Shown here in pieces: positions 27,782 through 36,825 of a stretch of DNA of 64,000 bases. The translations under genes were made by a program, and so were the position numbers. The notes beneath the pieces were generated by a model that was not told the DNA's origin, made no database searches, and saw nothing but the letters and a program-made list of their open reading frames with translations. The stretch covers positions 62,001 to 126,000 of the forward strand of contig NZ_CDME01000007.1 of the NCBI RefSeq assembly GCF_000826545.1, written 5' to 3'. Every line of letters begins with the position of its first letter. Position 1 is the stretch's first letter. The DNA comes from Kibdelosporangium sp. MJ126-NF4. GTDB taxonomy: Bacteria; Actinomycetota; Actinomycetes; Mycobacteriales; Pseudonocardiaceae.

Positions 27782-29749
27782 TCAAGACATCTGCGTGTGC
27801 ACGCCCACGGCGGAGACCACTCCGACGCTCACCCCGCGGCGCTGTCCTCTTGGCCCGGGCCGCAGCACGCCGTCGCGGCCCAGCCGCAACGGGCGGTCGC
27901 CGCCCAACACTGGTGGTGGCAACGGAACGAACGCCGTGTCCACACCGACCGTCGACCGTGAGCCGACCACGAATCCCGAACCGCCGACACGCACCGAACC
28001 CACTGTGTGCGCGGGTGCCTGCCGTTCGACCAGCCGCCGCAACGCCTGCTCGTCCGCTGCCCCGGCAGGCAGCAGCACGCGGAAACGGTGTGCGTGCGCG
28101 GTGAGCGGATCAGTGTCCGGGTTGCCGAACGTGCGCAGCGGGGCGCCGCCGAGGCTGGAGCCACCGATCCGGAACCGCGACGACGAGCGTCCGAACAGCC
28201 GCACGGATCCCAGTCCCGGACCGGAGCCGCCGGTGTGGGCCCAACGGCGGTCGGCGGCCAGCTCCTCGATCACCGGGCAGACACCGAACACGATTCTCGC
28301 CGCTTCCTTGACCGCCCATGGTGTTCCGCGGCGCCGGTAGAGCATCGGAGCCGCGGCGACGAGGGCACGCCGTGTCTCGGCGTCCCATCCGGCTTCGAAC
28401 GACAGGCCCAGCAGACCGGCCAGCCACGGCAGTACCCGGTCGGGCACACCGGCCGGATCGAGCAGCGCGGGATACCGCTCGATCACCCGGTCGATCTCGG
28501 CCATGGTGGCGTCGAACAGCGACAGGAACCGCTCGGTGAAGTCGTCGGCCACCGGGTCCTGCCGGTACGCGGGCGGCAGCAGGTCTGCGCTGGTCACCCG
28601 GGGGAAGTCCAGTCGGATCCGGCGGAGCACGGGGGTGGCCGAGCCGTCGCCGGTCAGCGTGAGCCGCAGCGTGAGGTACTGGCCGGGCGGCTGGTCGACG
28701 AGGAAGTCCGTGGTGCCGGGTGGGGCCGTCTGCCAGTCGCTGTCCTCGAACTCACTGTTTTCCGACACCACGATCCCGACCGTCACGGCTGTGCCGGGAG
28801 GCAGGTCCACGTCCAGCCGGACGCGGTGCCAGCGGCATCGGGAGATTCCGCTGTCGATCTGAGTCGTCACCATCGAGCCGTCCAGGACGTACTGGTCGCG
28901 CAGTGGTGGTTCGGCCTCGCGAGGCTCGCCTTCCCAGGTGTAGCAGGACGTCACGGGCCCGTCATGGCCGTTCTCCCGCAGGCAGAATCCTTCGTCGCTG
29001 ACGGAGACCAACGCGCTCGCCGGGACAGCCGCGGCGAGTTCGTCGAGCGTCGCCGTCCTGAACGGACCGCCGTGCTCGCTGACGTGGATCTGCAGCCGGG
29101 TGTCCTCGTCGGTGAGTAGCCAGATGCTGCGGCGGGGCCCGGTGATCAGGCCGACGATCTCACCGGTGACGCCGGTCCGGATGACGCCGAGCCGACGGCC
29201 GCCCGAGGTGAACCTGCGCAGATCCGCACTGCCCCACCTGGCCACCAGGACCTCGTCGTCCGGAGCGAGGGCCACGAAACTCGCGTCACGGGCCCTGATC
29301 ACTCCGGCGAGTTGCTCACCCTCGTTGCGCCACACCAGCACACGATCGGAGCACACGACGGCAAGCCGATGCCCGCGCGCCGCCACAGCGGTCGCCCCCA
29401 CCTCGTCTTCCGTGCAACCAATGTGGCCTTTGTTGCGCTCAGCGCACCCAATGTGGCCTTCGTTGCACGGGAAGACGGGGGTCCAGGAGTCGGCGCAGGT
29501 GTCTCGGCGTAGCAGGCGGGATCCGGCGATCAGGAACCACACGCAGCGTTGGCAGCCCGGTGCGAGGCAGGAGTCCGGGAACCAGGGCAGCAACTGGCTC
29601 CGGGTCGGGCCTTCCGGTGCGGCGCCGGGGTGCGCGAGCCGGATGCCGTCCGGGTCGGCGAACCCGACGATGTCCCGCACCTCGTCCTGGTCCCAGCCGA
29701 CGTACGCGTCGAGCAGGCGGAACGTGCCGGGTGTCGGCGCACAGGTCAT
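27782..29749 (-). CDS. tail protein I-like baseplate protein
   Basis: A 655-residue protein whose C-terminal half matches phage tail protein I / Pvc12-like baseplate proteins: YPALLDPAGVPDRVLPWLAG, then LGLSFEAGWDAETRRALVAA, APMLYRRRGTPWAVKEAARI. The N-terminal half has beta-propeller-like repeats (LAVVCSDRVLVWRNEG). GGAGG lies six bases before the ATG, which overlaps the upstream stop (ATGA). Near residues 92-115 the coding sequence contains a repeat-bounded insertion encoding two GHIGC units (see 29405-29476). The frame is kept, so the gene is probably functional. Confidence 0.82.
   Translation of the reverse strand: MTCAPTPGTFRLLDAYVGWDQDEVRDIVGFADPDGIRLAHPGAAPEGPTRSQLLPWFPDSCLAPGCQRCVWFLIAGSRLLRRDTCADSWTPVFPCNEGHIGCAERNKGHIGCTEDEVGATAVAARGHRLAVVCSDRVLVWRNEGEQLAGVIRARDASFVALAPDDEVLVARWGSADLRRFTSGGRRLGVIRTGVTGEIVGLITGPRRSIWLLTDEDTRLQIHVSEHGGPFRTATLDELAAAVPASALVSVSDEGFCLRENGHDGPVTSCYTWEGEPREAEPPLRDQYVLDGSMVTTQIDSGISRCRWHRVRLDVDLPPGTAVTVGIVVSENSEFEDSDWQTAPPGTTDFLVDQPPGQYLTLRLTLTGDGSATPVLRRIRLDFPRVTSADLLPPAYRQDPVADDFTERFLSLFDATMAEIDRVIERYPALLDPAGVPDRVLPWLAGLLGLSFEAGWDAETRRALVAAAPMLYRRRGTPWAVKEAARIVFGVCPVIEELAADRRWAHTGGSGPGLGSVRLFGRSSSRFRIGGSSLGGAPLRTFGNPDTDPLTAHAHRFRVLLPAGAADEQALRRLVERQAPAHTVGSVRVGGSGFVVGSRSTVGVDTAFVPLPPPVLGGDRPLRLGRDGVLRPGPRGQRRGVSVGVVSAVGVHTQMS
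29405..29476. repeat. REP/MITE-like element inside a coding region
   Basis: Two near-identical 23-bp units, each containing CCAATGTGGCCTT, lie 30 bp apart (29415-29437 and 29445-29467). They are enclosed by near-perfect inverted ends GTCTTCCGTGCAAC (29405-29418) and GTTGCACGGGAAGAC (29462-29476). The 30-bp period equals ten codons, so the host frame is preserved. The structure suggests a small mobile or dispersed palindromic element that inserted into the tail-protein gene. Confidence 0.6.
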
Positions 29750-31779
29750 GACGGGCCTCCGACCGGGATGAGCAATGGACGTCCGGGCCAGACGAGGGTG
29801 TTCGGTGGGATGGCGTGATCCGTGCACGGCGGCAGCCGGACACCGTCGACCGTGAGCGAAAGCTGGGACACCGCGAGGACTCCGACCACCGAGAGCAGCC
29901 GCCGCACGAGCGGTGTGTGCCGCAGCGCGCCGCCGAACGGCCAGCCCGCGCCGTTCTCCCCGCCACGCAGCGGATCCAGATAGGTCGTCAGCGCGTCACC
30001 GGCACTGGCAAGGACAACGGACCGGTCGAGATCCGGGTCGAGCGTGACCCACGCCTCCACGTTGACCGTTCGGTACCGCACGGGCGCCGCCACCACGGTG
30101 ATCCCGGCCGGTGCCACCTCCCTGGTCAGGAAGTCCGCCACGGCACGCAGAGTCGCCGCTGTCGGCACCGGCGGCCCGCCGCTGTCGTCGGCGGGCGGCA
30201 CGACGAGAACGCCCACCACACCGGGGATCGGCTTGCCTGCGAACTCCGGGTGCAGCCCGGGTACGCCGTGCGCGCGGGCGACGGCCGCGCCCGGAGCGCG
30301 CAGGGCCATCAGGCCGTAGTCGGCTGGTGCCACGGCCCGGCCTCGGGACCGCAGTTCGCCCACGCCACGGCGCATCGCATCCGCGTCGGGCTCGGGGTCT
30401 CGGCCGCCCGAGGCAGGGAATGGGTTCGTGACGCCGATGATGAACGGCAGTGCCGTGACGACACTGTTGACCGCTCCTGCGCGCACGGCTCCGGCCTTAC
30501 CGCCGCCCACGCGGTATCGCACGGCACGAACGTTGCGGAATCCCGGCGGAACAGCGGCTCCGTTGACGCCGTCGCCGAAGGTGACCTCGCCGGTGGCGTG
30601 GTCGACGACGAACACGCGATCGTCGGCGCCGAATCCGGCCAGGCTGTCGACTTCCGCCCACCGGGACGAACCGGGGGTGGCCGTACCGAAGACATCAGCC
30701 CCCGGATCGTCGTCGACCTCGATCACCAGGCTGTCAGCCAGGATCGGGACCTGGCTCAGCCGCATCCGTCGCCTGCTGGTCGCGCTCGGGTCCTGGATCG
30801 GCTGCAGCGGCTCGTTCCGGATGGTCCGGGCGGCCGTGGCCTCGACCATGTTGAGCCGCAGCCCGGCGAACGTGGGCGGTGGCCCGGTGAAGGTGCCGTG
30901 CGCGATCTGCAGCCGCAGCCAGCGCATCGCCGGTCCCGGCCGGGAGCTCGGTGGCCTGCCCGGCGCCCACGAGCGGGGCACTCGCAGCACCACGGTCCCG
31001 CTCGTCCGCAGTCCCTGTGTCTCGTCCCTGACCACTTCGGCAGGCACGATCCGGTTGCCGTCCAGCACGTCCCAGCGCAGCAACGGAGCAGGCGCCAGCG
31101 CTCCCCCGTCGACGGGGGCGGGCGGAGCGGCCACGACCACGATGCCCAGCAACAGTTGCGGATACGGGCTCGCTGTCCCGGCCAGGCCGATCCACAGGCT
31201 GTTGCCCGGCTCCGGCGCACGGCCGAACGGCGCGAACGGGCGGCCAGGCCCGGCCTGCCCCAAGCCAACCGGGTTCAGCGAACCCGATTCCTGCACGACG
31301 ATCGCGCCGAGGGTGGCCGGAGTGGCGTAGAGGTCCGTGTCCGTCTCGTAGATCACCTGACCGGCCGGGGTGTTGGCCGCGGTCTGGAAACCGGCGGGAA
31401 CGAGCACCGAGGAGCCGTCCGGCGGCGTCACGCGGAATTCGAGCAGCGCGGCGGCCGCACTGGCCGGTCCACGCCGGACACCGGCGGTGCGCAGGTGCTC
31501 GGCCAGCACCTTCTCCGGCAGCCGGTTGACCCGGGTGAGGACCGGCTCGACCTGGGTGCCGAACAGCCGGACGAGTGCGACGCCCGCGTCCTGCCGGTCC
31601 GGGTTCGACCAGTCCGGTGTGTAGCCGGGGATCCGGCCGCGCACGTCCGAGCGGACCGCTTCCCGCGTGGCCTCGACCAGTTCAGGCTGGCCACCGGTCG
31701 GCCCGGGACCGGGGACGATCCGGCCTTCAGTATCCCCAACGGTGTCACTGTCCCGTTCCCACCACACGTCACTGGTCAC
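29746..31779 (-). CDS. baseplate J-like protein, second copy
   Basis: This 677-residue protein has the baseplate J (gp47/Pvc11-like) pattern: an early NPDRQDAGVALVRLFGTQVEPVLTR, a middle DHATGEVTFGDGVNGAAVPPG and VRAVRYRVGGGKAGAVRAGAV, and a late AVAPADYGLMALRAPGAAVARA. Such proteins form the ring of wedges around the spike. The GTG at 31779 overlaps the upstream stop, with GGAGG seven bases before it. The open frame extends further but overlaps the neighbouring gene. Together with the next paralogue it corresponds to Pvc11 and Pvc12 of classical systems. Confidence 0.85.
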   Translation of the reverse strand: MTSDVWWERDSDTVGDTEGRIVPGPGPTGGQPELVEATREAVRSDVRGRIPGYTPDWSNPDRQDAGVALVRLFGTQVEPVLTRVNRLPEKVLAEHLRTAGVRRGPASAAAALLEFRVTPPDGSSVLVPAGFQTAANTPAGQVIYETDTDLYATPATLGAIVVQESGSLNPVGLGQAGPGRPFAPFGRAPEPGNSLWIGLAGTASPYPQLLLGIVVVAAPPAPVDGGALAPAPLLRWDVLDGNRIVPAEVVRDETQGLRTSGTVVLRVPRSWAPGRPPSSRPGPAMRWLRLQIAHGTFTGPPPTFAGLRLNMVEATAARTIRNEPLQPIQDPSATSRRRMRLSQVPILADSLVIEVDDDPGADVFGTATPGSSRWAEVDSLAGFGADDRVFVVDHATGEVTFGDGVNGAAVPPGFRNVRAVRYRVGGGKAGAVRAGAVNSVVTALPFIIGVTNPFPASGGRDPEPDADAMRRGVGELRSRGRAVAPADYGLMALRAPGAAVARAHGVPGLHPEFAGKPIPGVVGVLVVPPADDSGGPPVPTAATLRAVADFLTREVAPAGITVVAAPVRYRTVNVEAWVTLDPDLDRSVVLASAGDALTTYLDPLRGGENGAGWPFGGALRHTPLVRRLLSVVGVLAVSQLSLTVDGVRLPPCTDHAIPPNTLVWPGRPLLIPVGGPS

Positions 31780-33680
31780 GTCAGTCCCTCCGCCTGCTCG
31801 ACCGCGGGCACGACCCGTGTCCGGACCGACCGCACCACCGGCAGTTCCCCTGCCCGCAACGGCACGTCCCGGCACTCCTCGGCAGGCCCGTCGAGTCCGA
31901 TCGCGACCGCGGTGACATCAGCGAGGTCGCCGAGCGCGCGCTGCGCGGCCCGCAGCAAGGCCGACGGCCGCAGCGGTTCGCCGAACGGCCAGCCCGTCCG
32001 GTCGTCCCCGCCGACGAGCGGGTCGAGATACCGGCGCAGGGCCAGAGTGACCACTGAGGACACTCGTGTGCGGTCGGCCGGGCTGCCGGAGAGATCGACT
32101 CGCAGCGTCACGTCCCGGTACGCCGGGCCACGCACGAACACTTCGGAGGTCAGCAGCCGCGCCTCGTTGAGCCTGGCGGCGACGGCACACACCATGGCCG
32201 GATCTGGCCGGGGTGCCACGACGAAGTCCGTACTGGAGAAGTCCCGGGGCACCGAGGGGACGATGTGGACGGTCACCGCACCGGGCACCGGCGTGCAGGC
32301 GAAGCCCGGGTGTTCACCGAGCGACGCGTAGGCACGGGCGACCGTGACTCCCGGAGTCGTCTCGGCGAGGGTCACGTAGTCCGCGGCGGTGACAGCGCGA
32401 GTCACCTCGCCCAACGCACCGGCGGCGCGGTCTCGGGCTTCGGCGACCGTCTCCGGATCCGTGCCGCCCTCGGCCTGTACGAGGTTCGTCCCCACGAGCG
32501 GGGTGCCCACATCCTCCGTGGGGAGCCAGTTCCCGGTCATGCCGCCGTTTCCGGCCCGGCCGCCGCCGATCACGTACTCGACCGTGCCGCTGTCGGCACG
32601 AAGGGGAATACGCCCGGTCAGGCCGTCGCCGAACACCAGCGCGCCTTCGGCCCGGTCCAGGACGAAGATCCGGTCGGCGGCCGCGCCGAAGGTGAAGTCC
32701 GGCACCTGCGTCCACTTCCAGTTGTCCAGCGTCAACTCGGCCGACACCAGCCGGTCGGCCGCGTCCGGCGGGAAGAGGTGCTGGCCGGGCAGCCGCAGCC
32801 AGTGCCTGGTCTGGGCCACTGGGTCGGCCGTGCGCCGTTCCAGGTTGCGCGCGGCGGAGACGTTGACTGCCAGCTGAAGCAGCCGGGGCGGCGCGCTGAA
32901 TGTCGCCGAGGGAGTGGACACGAGCAGCCCGCGGTCCTCGGTGGTCCATCCGGCAGGCGGCCGCAGCCGGACGATCCCGGACCGCCGCAGCCCGCCGGTA
33001 CCGTCCTCGACGTCCTCGAACTCAGTCGCGGTGTCCGAGCCGGGCCGGAAGTACGACCACGTCAGCTCGGCGGGCGCGCCGATGCACGACACAGCGTGCG
33101 GCGACCACGACGGCGGCAACGCGGTGTCGAGTTCGACCAGCAGCGAGAGGTAGCCGTTCGCGGCGTGCCCGGGGACGAGTGGCAATGTGAACCGGGCCTC
33201 CGCCGCGGAGCCGTCGCTGGCCAGCAGCGACACTCCGCGGCGGGCCCGGAGATCCGCTGTGCGGTCCCGATCCGTCCACACCGTGACCTCGCCGTCCAGC
33301 GGATGGACAGTGACGTCCTCGTTGAGCGTGAACGTGACAACTCCCAACGGATCCCGAGACATCACCGTGCCCGCGGGAACAACCGGCATGGCGTCCGGCT
33401 GGGCGATCAGCTGCAACACGGTGGTCGCGGCCTGCGCGGGCCGCGGTGTCTCCAACCCGAGCAGCCGCAGGATCGCGACCACGAGCGCGTCCGGCACCTG
33501 ATCGAGCCAGTACAGACGCTGTTCCAGCAAGTACGCGAACAACTCCAGCAGCGTGACACCCGGATCGGACGGGGCGTGCAGCGTCCACGTGCCGCCGGAT
33601 TCGGCCGGGATCCGGCGGCGGATCGCCGCCATCATGTCGGCCCAGGTCAAGTCGTCCAACTGGGGCGCGGGCAGAGTCAT
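31776..33680 (-). CDS. baseplate J-like protein, first copy
   Basis: A 634-residue baseplate-wedge protein of the J/gp47 family. It has SDPGVTLLELFAYLLEQRLYWL at residues 38-59, LDRAEGALVFGDGLTGRIPL, VEYVIGGGRAGNGG and VTAADYVTLAETTPGVTVARAY. It shares layout with the following paralogue but is clearly diverged. Its ATG overlaps the gp25 stop (ATGA). The order gp25, then two wedge proteins, then tail protein I matches Afp/PVC loci. Confidence 0.87.
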   Translation of the reverse strand: MTLPAPQLDDLTWADMMAAIRRRIPAESGGTWTLHAPSDPGVTLLELFAYLLEQRLYWLDQVPDALVVAILRLLGLETPRPAQAATTVLQLIAQPDAMPVVPAGTVMSRDPLGVVTFTLNEDVTVHPLDGEVTVWTDRDRTADLRARRGVSLLASDGSAAEARFTLPLVPGHAANGYLSLLVELDTALPPSWSPHAVSCIGAPAELTWSYFRPGSDTATEFEDVEDGTGGLRRSGIVRLRPPAGWTTEDRGLLVSTPSATFSAPPRLLQLAVNVSAARNLERRTADPVAQTRHWLRLPGQHLFPPDAADRLVSAELTLDNWKWTQVPDFTFGAAADRIFVLDRAEGALVFGDGLTGRIPLRADSGTVEYVIGGGRAGNGGMTGNWLPTEDVGTPLVGTNLVQAEGGTDPETVAEARDRAAGALGEVTRAVTAADYVTLAETTPGVTVARAYASLGEHPGFACTPVPGAVTVHIVPSVPRDFSSTDFVVAPRPDPAMVCAVAARLNEARLLTSEVFVRGPAYRDVTLRVDLSGSPADRTRVSSVVTLALRRYLDPLVGGDDRTGWPFGEPLRPSALLRAAQRALGDLADVTAVAIGLDGPAEECRDVPLRAGELPVVRSVRTRVVPAVEQAEGLT

Positions 33681-34081
33681 GGTGTGCTCCCCGTCAGGCC
33701 CGCGTAGAAGGGAAACACGAGGTTCGCCTTGGTGTTGCTGCGCCGGATCCGATACACGACGGTGACGGTGATCCGCGTTTCGTCCGTCGGATCGGCTTCC
33801 GCGCGGACCTCGTCGAGCTCCACACGTGGCTCGTAGGTTCGGACCGCCTCGGCGATCGAGTTCTCCAGGTCGCGCAGGTTCTGCACGCTGCCGGGCGCGA
33901 ACACCGATTCCTGTGCTCGCGTGCCGAAATCCGGCCGCATGACACGGTCGCCGGTGCCGGTGAGCAGCAATGCGCGCAGGCAGTGCTCGATGCTCTGCTC
34001 GCCGACGGCGTAGCCGAGCCGCCCCGCCTCGTCGGGCAGGATCGGGAAACGCCAGCCGGTGCCGAGGAAGTCGGCGTTCAT
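33677..34081 (-). CDS. gp25-like baseplate protein (Pvc9-like)
   Basis: This 134-residue protein fits the GPW_gp25 family: FPILPDEAGRLGYAVGEQSIEHCL at the start, MRPDFGTRAQESVFAPG in the middle, and a C-terminal ITVTVVYRIRRSNTKANLVFPF. Family proteins link the inner baseplate wedges to the sheath start in contractile tails. It overlaps both neighbours by four bases. Confidence 0.92.
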   Translation of the reverse strand: MNADFLGTGWRFPILPDEAGRLGYAVGEQSIEHCLRALLLTGTGDRVMRPDFGTRAQESVFAPGSVQNLRDLENSIAEAVRTYEPRVELDEVRAEADPTDETRITVTVVYRIRRSNTKANLVFPFYAGLTGSTP

Positions 34082-34776
34082 ACCGTCCTCGCCTTCTTGG
34101 CCAGCACGGTCGGCGTCAGTGGCGGAACCGGCGGCCCGGTCGGTCCGGAGGCGGACGGATGCGTGTGCGCGTTGAAGGCCTGCAGCAACGCGTTGCCGAG
34201 CACGAGCGGCTCGGTGGCCCCACCGCCCAGATCGATGCTCGGCGACTCGATGGTCACCTTGGGCGCGGTGAGCTTGATCTCGCCGTCGGCGGTCACGGTC
34301 ACACTGCCGCCCGCGGCGGCCGTGATCTTGATGGCCTTGCCCTCGTCGTCCATTTCGAGCACATGCCCGGCCGCCGACTTCACGCGCACAGCGGCTTTGC
34401 CGGATGTGTCGTCCAGCAGGACCTCGTGGCCGTGCCGGGTCCGGATCATCTTCTGGTCACGGCCGTCCGTTCGCGCGGTCGGCGGCTTGTCGACGCCGTT
34501 GTAGAGTCCGCCGAGGATGATCGGGAAACGCATGTCGCCGTGCACGAACGCGACGAGCACCTCGTCTTCCTTCTCCGGCACGAACACCGAGCCGTAGCCG
34601 CCGCCCGCGTAGAGCTGGCTGACCCGGCACCAGTCGGTCACCGAGCTGCCGTCGAACCACGGGAACTTCACCTTGATCCGGCCTTCGTCGTCGCCTTCGT
34701 TCTCCACCACGATCGCCTCGACCACGCCGTAGTAGCGCTGGTCCGCCGAGCGGGATCGCGGCACCGCCCTCGTCAT
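34078..34776 (-). CDS. gpV-like spike protein (C-terminal part of a split VgrG/Pvc8)
   Basis: This 232-residue protein begins RYYGVVEAIVVENEGDDEGR and continues IKVKFPWFDGSSVTDWCRV, the OB-fold of phage baseplate assembly protein V / VgrG gp5. It then has short beta-helix-like strands (GGSVTVTADGEIKLTAPKVT) and a His/Pro tail with FNAHTHPSASGPTGPP. In PVC and T6SS the gp27-like and gp5-like parts are fused. Here they are two genes overlapping by four bases. No PAAR gene follows, so the tip may be this tail. Confidence 0.9.
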   Translation of the reverse strand: MTRAVPRSRSADQRYYGVVEAIVVENEGDDEGRIKVKFPWFDGSSVTDWCRVSQLYAGGGYGSVFVPEKEDEVLVAFVHGDMRFPIILGGLYNGVDKPPTARTDGRDQKMIRTRHGHEVLLDDTSGKAAVRVKSAAGHVLEMDDEGKAIKITAAAGGSVTVTADGEIKLTAPKVTIESPSIDLGGGATEPLVLGNALLQAFNAHTHPSASGPTGPPVPPLTPTVLAKKARTV

Positions 34777-35960
34777 GTCCTGTCCCCCTGGTGGATCCGT
34801 CGTCCGGTGAAGGTCGTGAAGAACCCGCTGGCGTTCAACGCGTGCTCGACGCGTTTGACGAAGTACGTGCCGGAGAACCGTTTGCCGAGGCCGTAGATCT
34901 CCAGGTTGTCGCCCGGCCGCAGTTCCGGCAGCCCGGCGACGCGGCCGGTGGCCGTGATGAAGTCGTAGGCCCGTTCCCGCAGCAGGCTGATGGCCAGTTC
35001 GCGGGCCTCCTGGTCGCTGGTGACCGGCGCGTCGATCAGCACTTCCTGCCGTCCGCCGAGGGTGCTTTCCGCGACCTGGGGCCCGCTCTGCCCGTCGGCG
35101 GTGTTCTGCCCGGCAGGCAGGTTCTCCGCGGTCGCGGTGAACGCGATCGGCTGTTTGGTGCGGGGATCCCAGCCGCGCACGGTGACCTTGCTGACCTGTT
35201 TGGACACGGTGAGCGTCGGCGTGAAGTCGATCAGGTTCGGGATCAGGCCGTCCGGCAACGCGGTCGGGCCCGTGGTCAGGCCCGGCGCGTAGGCGAGCCG
35301 GTACACCCTGATCGGGCGGCCGTCGCGGCCGTCGGTGGGTTTGATGAAGTACAGCGTGTCCTCGCCGGTCTTCGGGTCGGGCAGGATGTAGCAGTCGAAG
35401 TCCAGCCGCTTGGCGCGTTCCATCAGGAAACTGGCGTCGTCCTGGTTCTTCTGCACCACCCGGTCGTGCGTCGGGCCCTCCTTGGTGACCTCGATCCGCA
35501 TCTGGTTGCGCTGGGCGATCTTCTGCGCGATCTCCCAGTCGGTCAGGCCGCGGTAGATCTTCTCCTCGTTCTCGGCCGGTTTGCGGTCCTTGAGCCTGAT
35601 CAGCCCGTCGACGCCGCCGATCGCCACCGTCGGTGAGGCCGCGTCGGGGAACTTCGGGGCCAGTGTGCTGATCGTGCCCGTGGCGACGGTCAGCAGCTTG
35701 TCCGCGTAGCCGAGTTGCACGGAGACCCTGGCGCCGAGTTGCAGCTCGGGCGAGTCGCTGTGTTTGAACTTCAGTGTGCGGTCGTCCCAGTTGTTCAGTT
35801 CGAGGTCGAAACCGGACATCTCCTCGATGTCGCGGTGCACCTTGATGTCGATGATGTCGTTCTTGGTGGTCGGATCCACCCGTAGGCCCTCGATGTGCAC
35901 CTCGAAATCGGGGGCGTAGCGGTCGGGGGACGCGACCTCCGGCGCGGGACCGGTCATCAC
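34773..35960 (-). CDS. gpD/gp27-like hub protein (N-terminal part of split VgrG/Pvc8)
   Basis: A 395-residue late-control-D-family protein. It has PDFEVHIEGLRVDPTTKNDI at the start, GYADKLLTVATGTISTLAPK, a QKNQDDASFLMERAKRLDFD segment typical of VgrG hub domains, and LPELRPGDNLEIYGLGKRFSG near the end. It should form the trimeric hub between the tube and the spike. GTG (35960) and ATG (35957) are both possible starts. The GTG overlaps the upstream stop. Confidence 0.88.
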   Translation of the reverse strand: MMTGPAPEVASPDRYAPDFEVHIEGLRVDPTTKNDIIDIKVHRDIEEMSGFDLELNNWDDRTLKFKHSDSPELQLGARVSVQLGYADKLLTVATGTISTLAPKFPDAASPTVAIGGVDGLIRLKDRKPAENEEKIYRGLTDWEIAQKIAQRNQMRIEVTKEGPTHDRVVQKNQDDASFLMERAKRLDFDCYILPDPKTGEDTLYFIKPTDGRDGRPIRVYRLAYAPGLTTGPTALPDGLIPNLIDFTPTLTVSKQVSKVTVRGWDPRTKQPIAFTATAENLPAGQNTADGQSGPQVAESTLGGRQEVLIDAPVTSDQEARELAISLLRERAYDFITATGRVAGLPELRPGDNLEIYGLGKRFSGTYFVKRVEHALNASGFFTTFTGRRIHQGDRT

Positions 35961-36628
35961 GACAACCTGGGCACAGTCAGCACCCGACCGGGAAGCAGGT
36001 CACGCGGATCGGTGATCCCGTTGGCGCGGGCCAGTTCCCGCCACGCGTCGGGCCGACGGTAGACGGCCGCGGAGATGCTGCTGAGTGTGTCTCCTCGGCG
36101 GACGACGTAGCTTTTCTCGACGGTGGGCGATGAGCGTGGCGACTCCGCGACCTGCACGGCAGCCGGGCGGTACTCCTTGAGCGACAGGTCCAGCTGTGCC
36201 CGCAACGGAACGCCGTCCGGCCGGAACAGCTGGTAGTTCACGTCGACCTTCTCCATGACGCCGGTGAACACGGCTTCGTCCCAGACAAACCGGACGATCG
36301 GCGGGGCGTGTTCGCGACTGTCGGGCCGCATCAGGTTGCGGATGGCGTTGACGTACTTGACCCGGACGTTCTCCAGTGTGTCGGACGTGTCCACCAGTGC
36401 CTGCACGGTGAGCGTCTCGGTGCCGCCGCGGACGTACTGCAGCGGCGGTGTGTCCAGGCCGGGGATGGCGACTTCGGCGAACGTGTTGGACTTGCTCAGC
36501 TTGTAGTCGGTCGGGTTGAACCGCAGCGGGATCCGACGCTTCGTGTCGTCCTTGATCTCCGGCCGGACGATCTCCAGCCGAGCGAGTGCCGCGCCCTGCC
36601 GGGCCAGCGACACGGGCGTGATGCTCAC
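35957..36628 (-). CDS. LysM-domain hub protein (Pvc7-like)
   Basis: This 223-residue protein has an N-terminal CIS tube/hub domain (RRIPLRFNPTDYKLSKSNTF, then LQYVRGGTETLTVQALVDTS) and a C-terminal LysM motif, YVVRRGDTLSSISAAVYRRP near residues 172-191. In Afp/PVC and T4 (gp53) such proteins sit at the baseplate, where the LysM fold packs against other subunits rather than necessarily binding peptidoglycan. The GTG at 36628 has GGGAGGG five to seven bases upstream. The open frame runs to 37093 but overlaps other genes. Confidence 0.88.
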   Translation of the reverse strand: MSITPVSLARQGAALARLEIVRPEIKDDTKRRIPLRFNPTDYKLSKSNTFAEVAIPGLDTPPLQYVRGGTETLTVQALVDTSDTLENVRVKYVNAIRNLMRPDSREHAPPIVRFVWDEAVFTGVMEKVDVNYQLFRPDGVPLRAQLDLSLKEYRPAAVQVAESPRSSPTVEKSYVVRRGDTLSSISAAVYRRPDAWRELARANGITDPRDLLPGRVLTVPRLS

Positions 36629-36810
36629 AGCGGGCCCTCCCTGTCGACCAGCTTCCGGTCGCTTTCGCTCTGCTTGGCCCGATCGCATTCCTGTTCGTAC
36701 AACCGGGACCACGCCTTGATGTGCGTGTTGAACAGGCGGGTGAACACGGCACCGTCGTTGCCGTCCACTTGGAACTTGACTTCGAGGTTGTGAATGGTCA
36801 CTTTCGGCAT
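36625..36810 (-). CDS. small eCIS protein in the Pvc6/DUF5908 position
   Basis: A 61-residue protein, MPKVTIHNLEVKFQVDGNDG at its start, with a helical charged C-terminus. Its size, place between the second tube and the LysM protein, and beta-strand-plus-helix layout match the small DUF5908-type protein (Afp6/Pvc6) of other eCIS loci. The ATG at 36810 has AGGAGG eight bases upstream. A GTG three codons before overlaps that site and is unlikely. Assignment is by position and pattern. Confidence 0.65.
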   Translation of the reverse strand: MPKVTIHNLEVKFQVDGNDGAVFTRLFNTHIKAWSRLYEQECDRAKQSESDRKLVDREGPL

Positions 36811-36825
36811 GTCGGTCACCTCCTG

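Noticed and set aside
29815..32331. 838-codon plus-strand open frame across the tail I/baseplate region
   Set aside because: It is antisense to two genes with clear baseplate domains, and its Arg/Gly/Pro/His-rich translation has no family pattern. Long antisense frames are usual in high-GC DNA.
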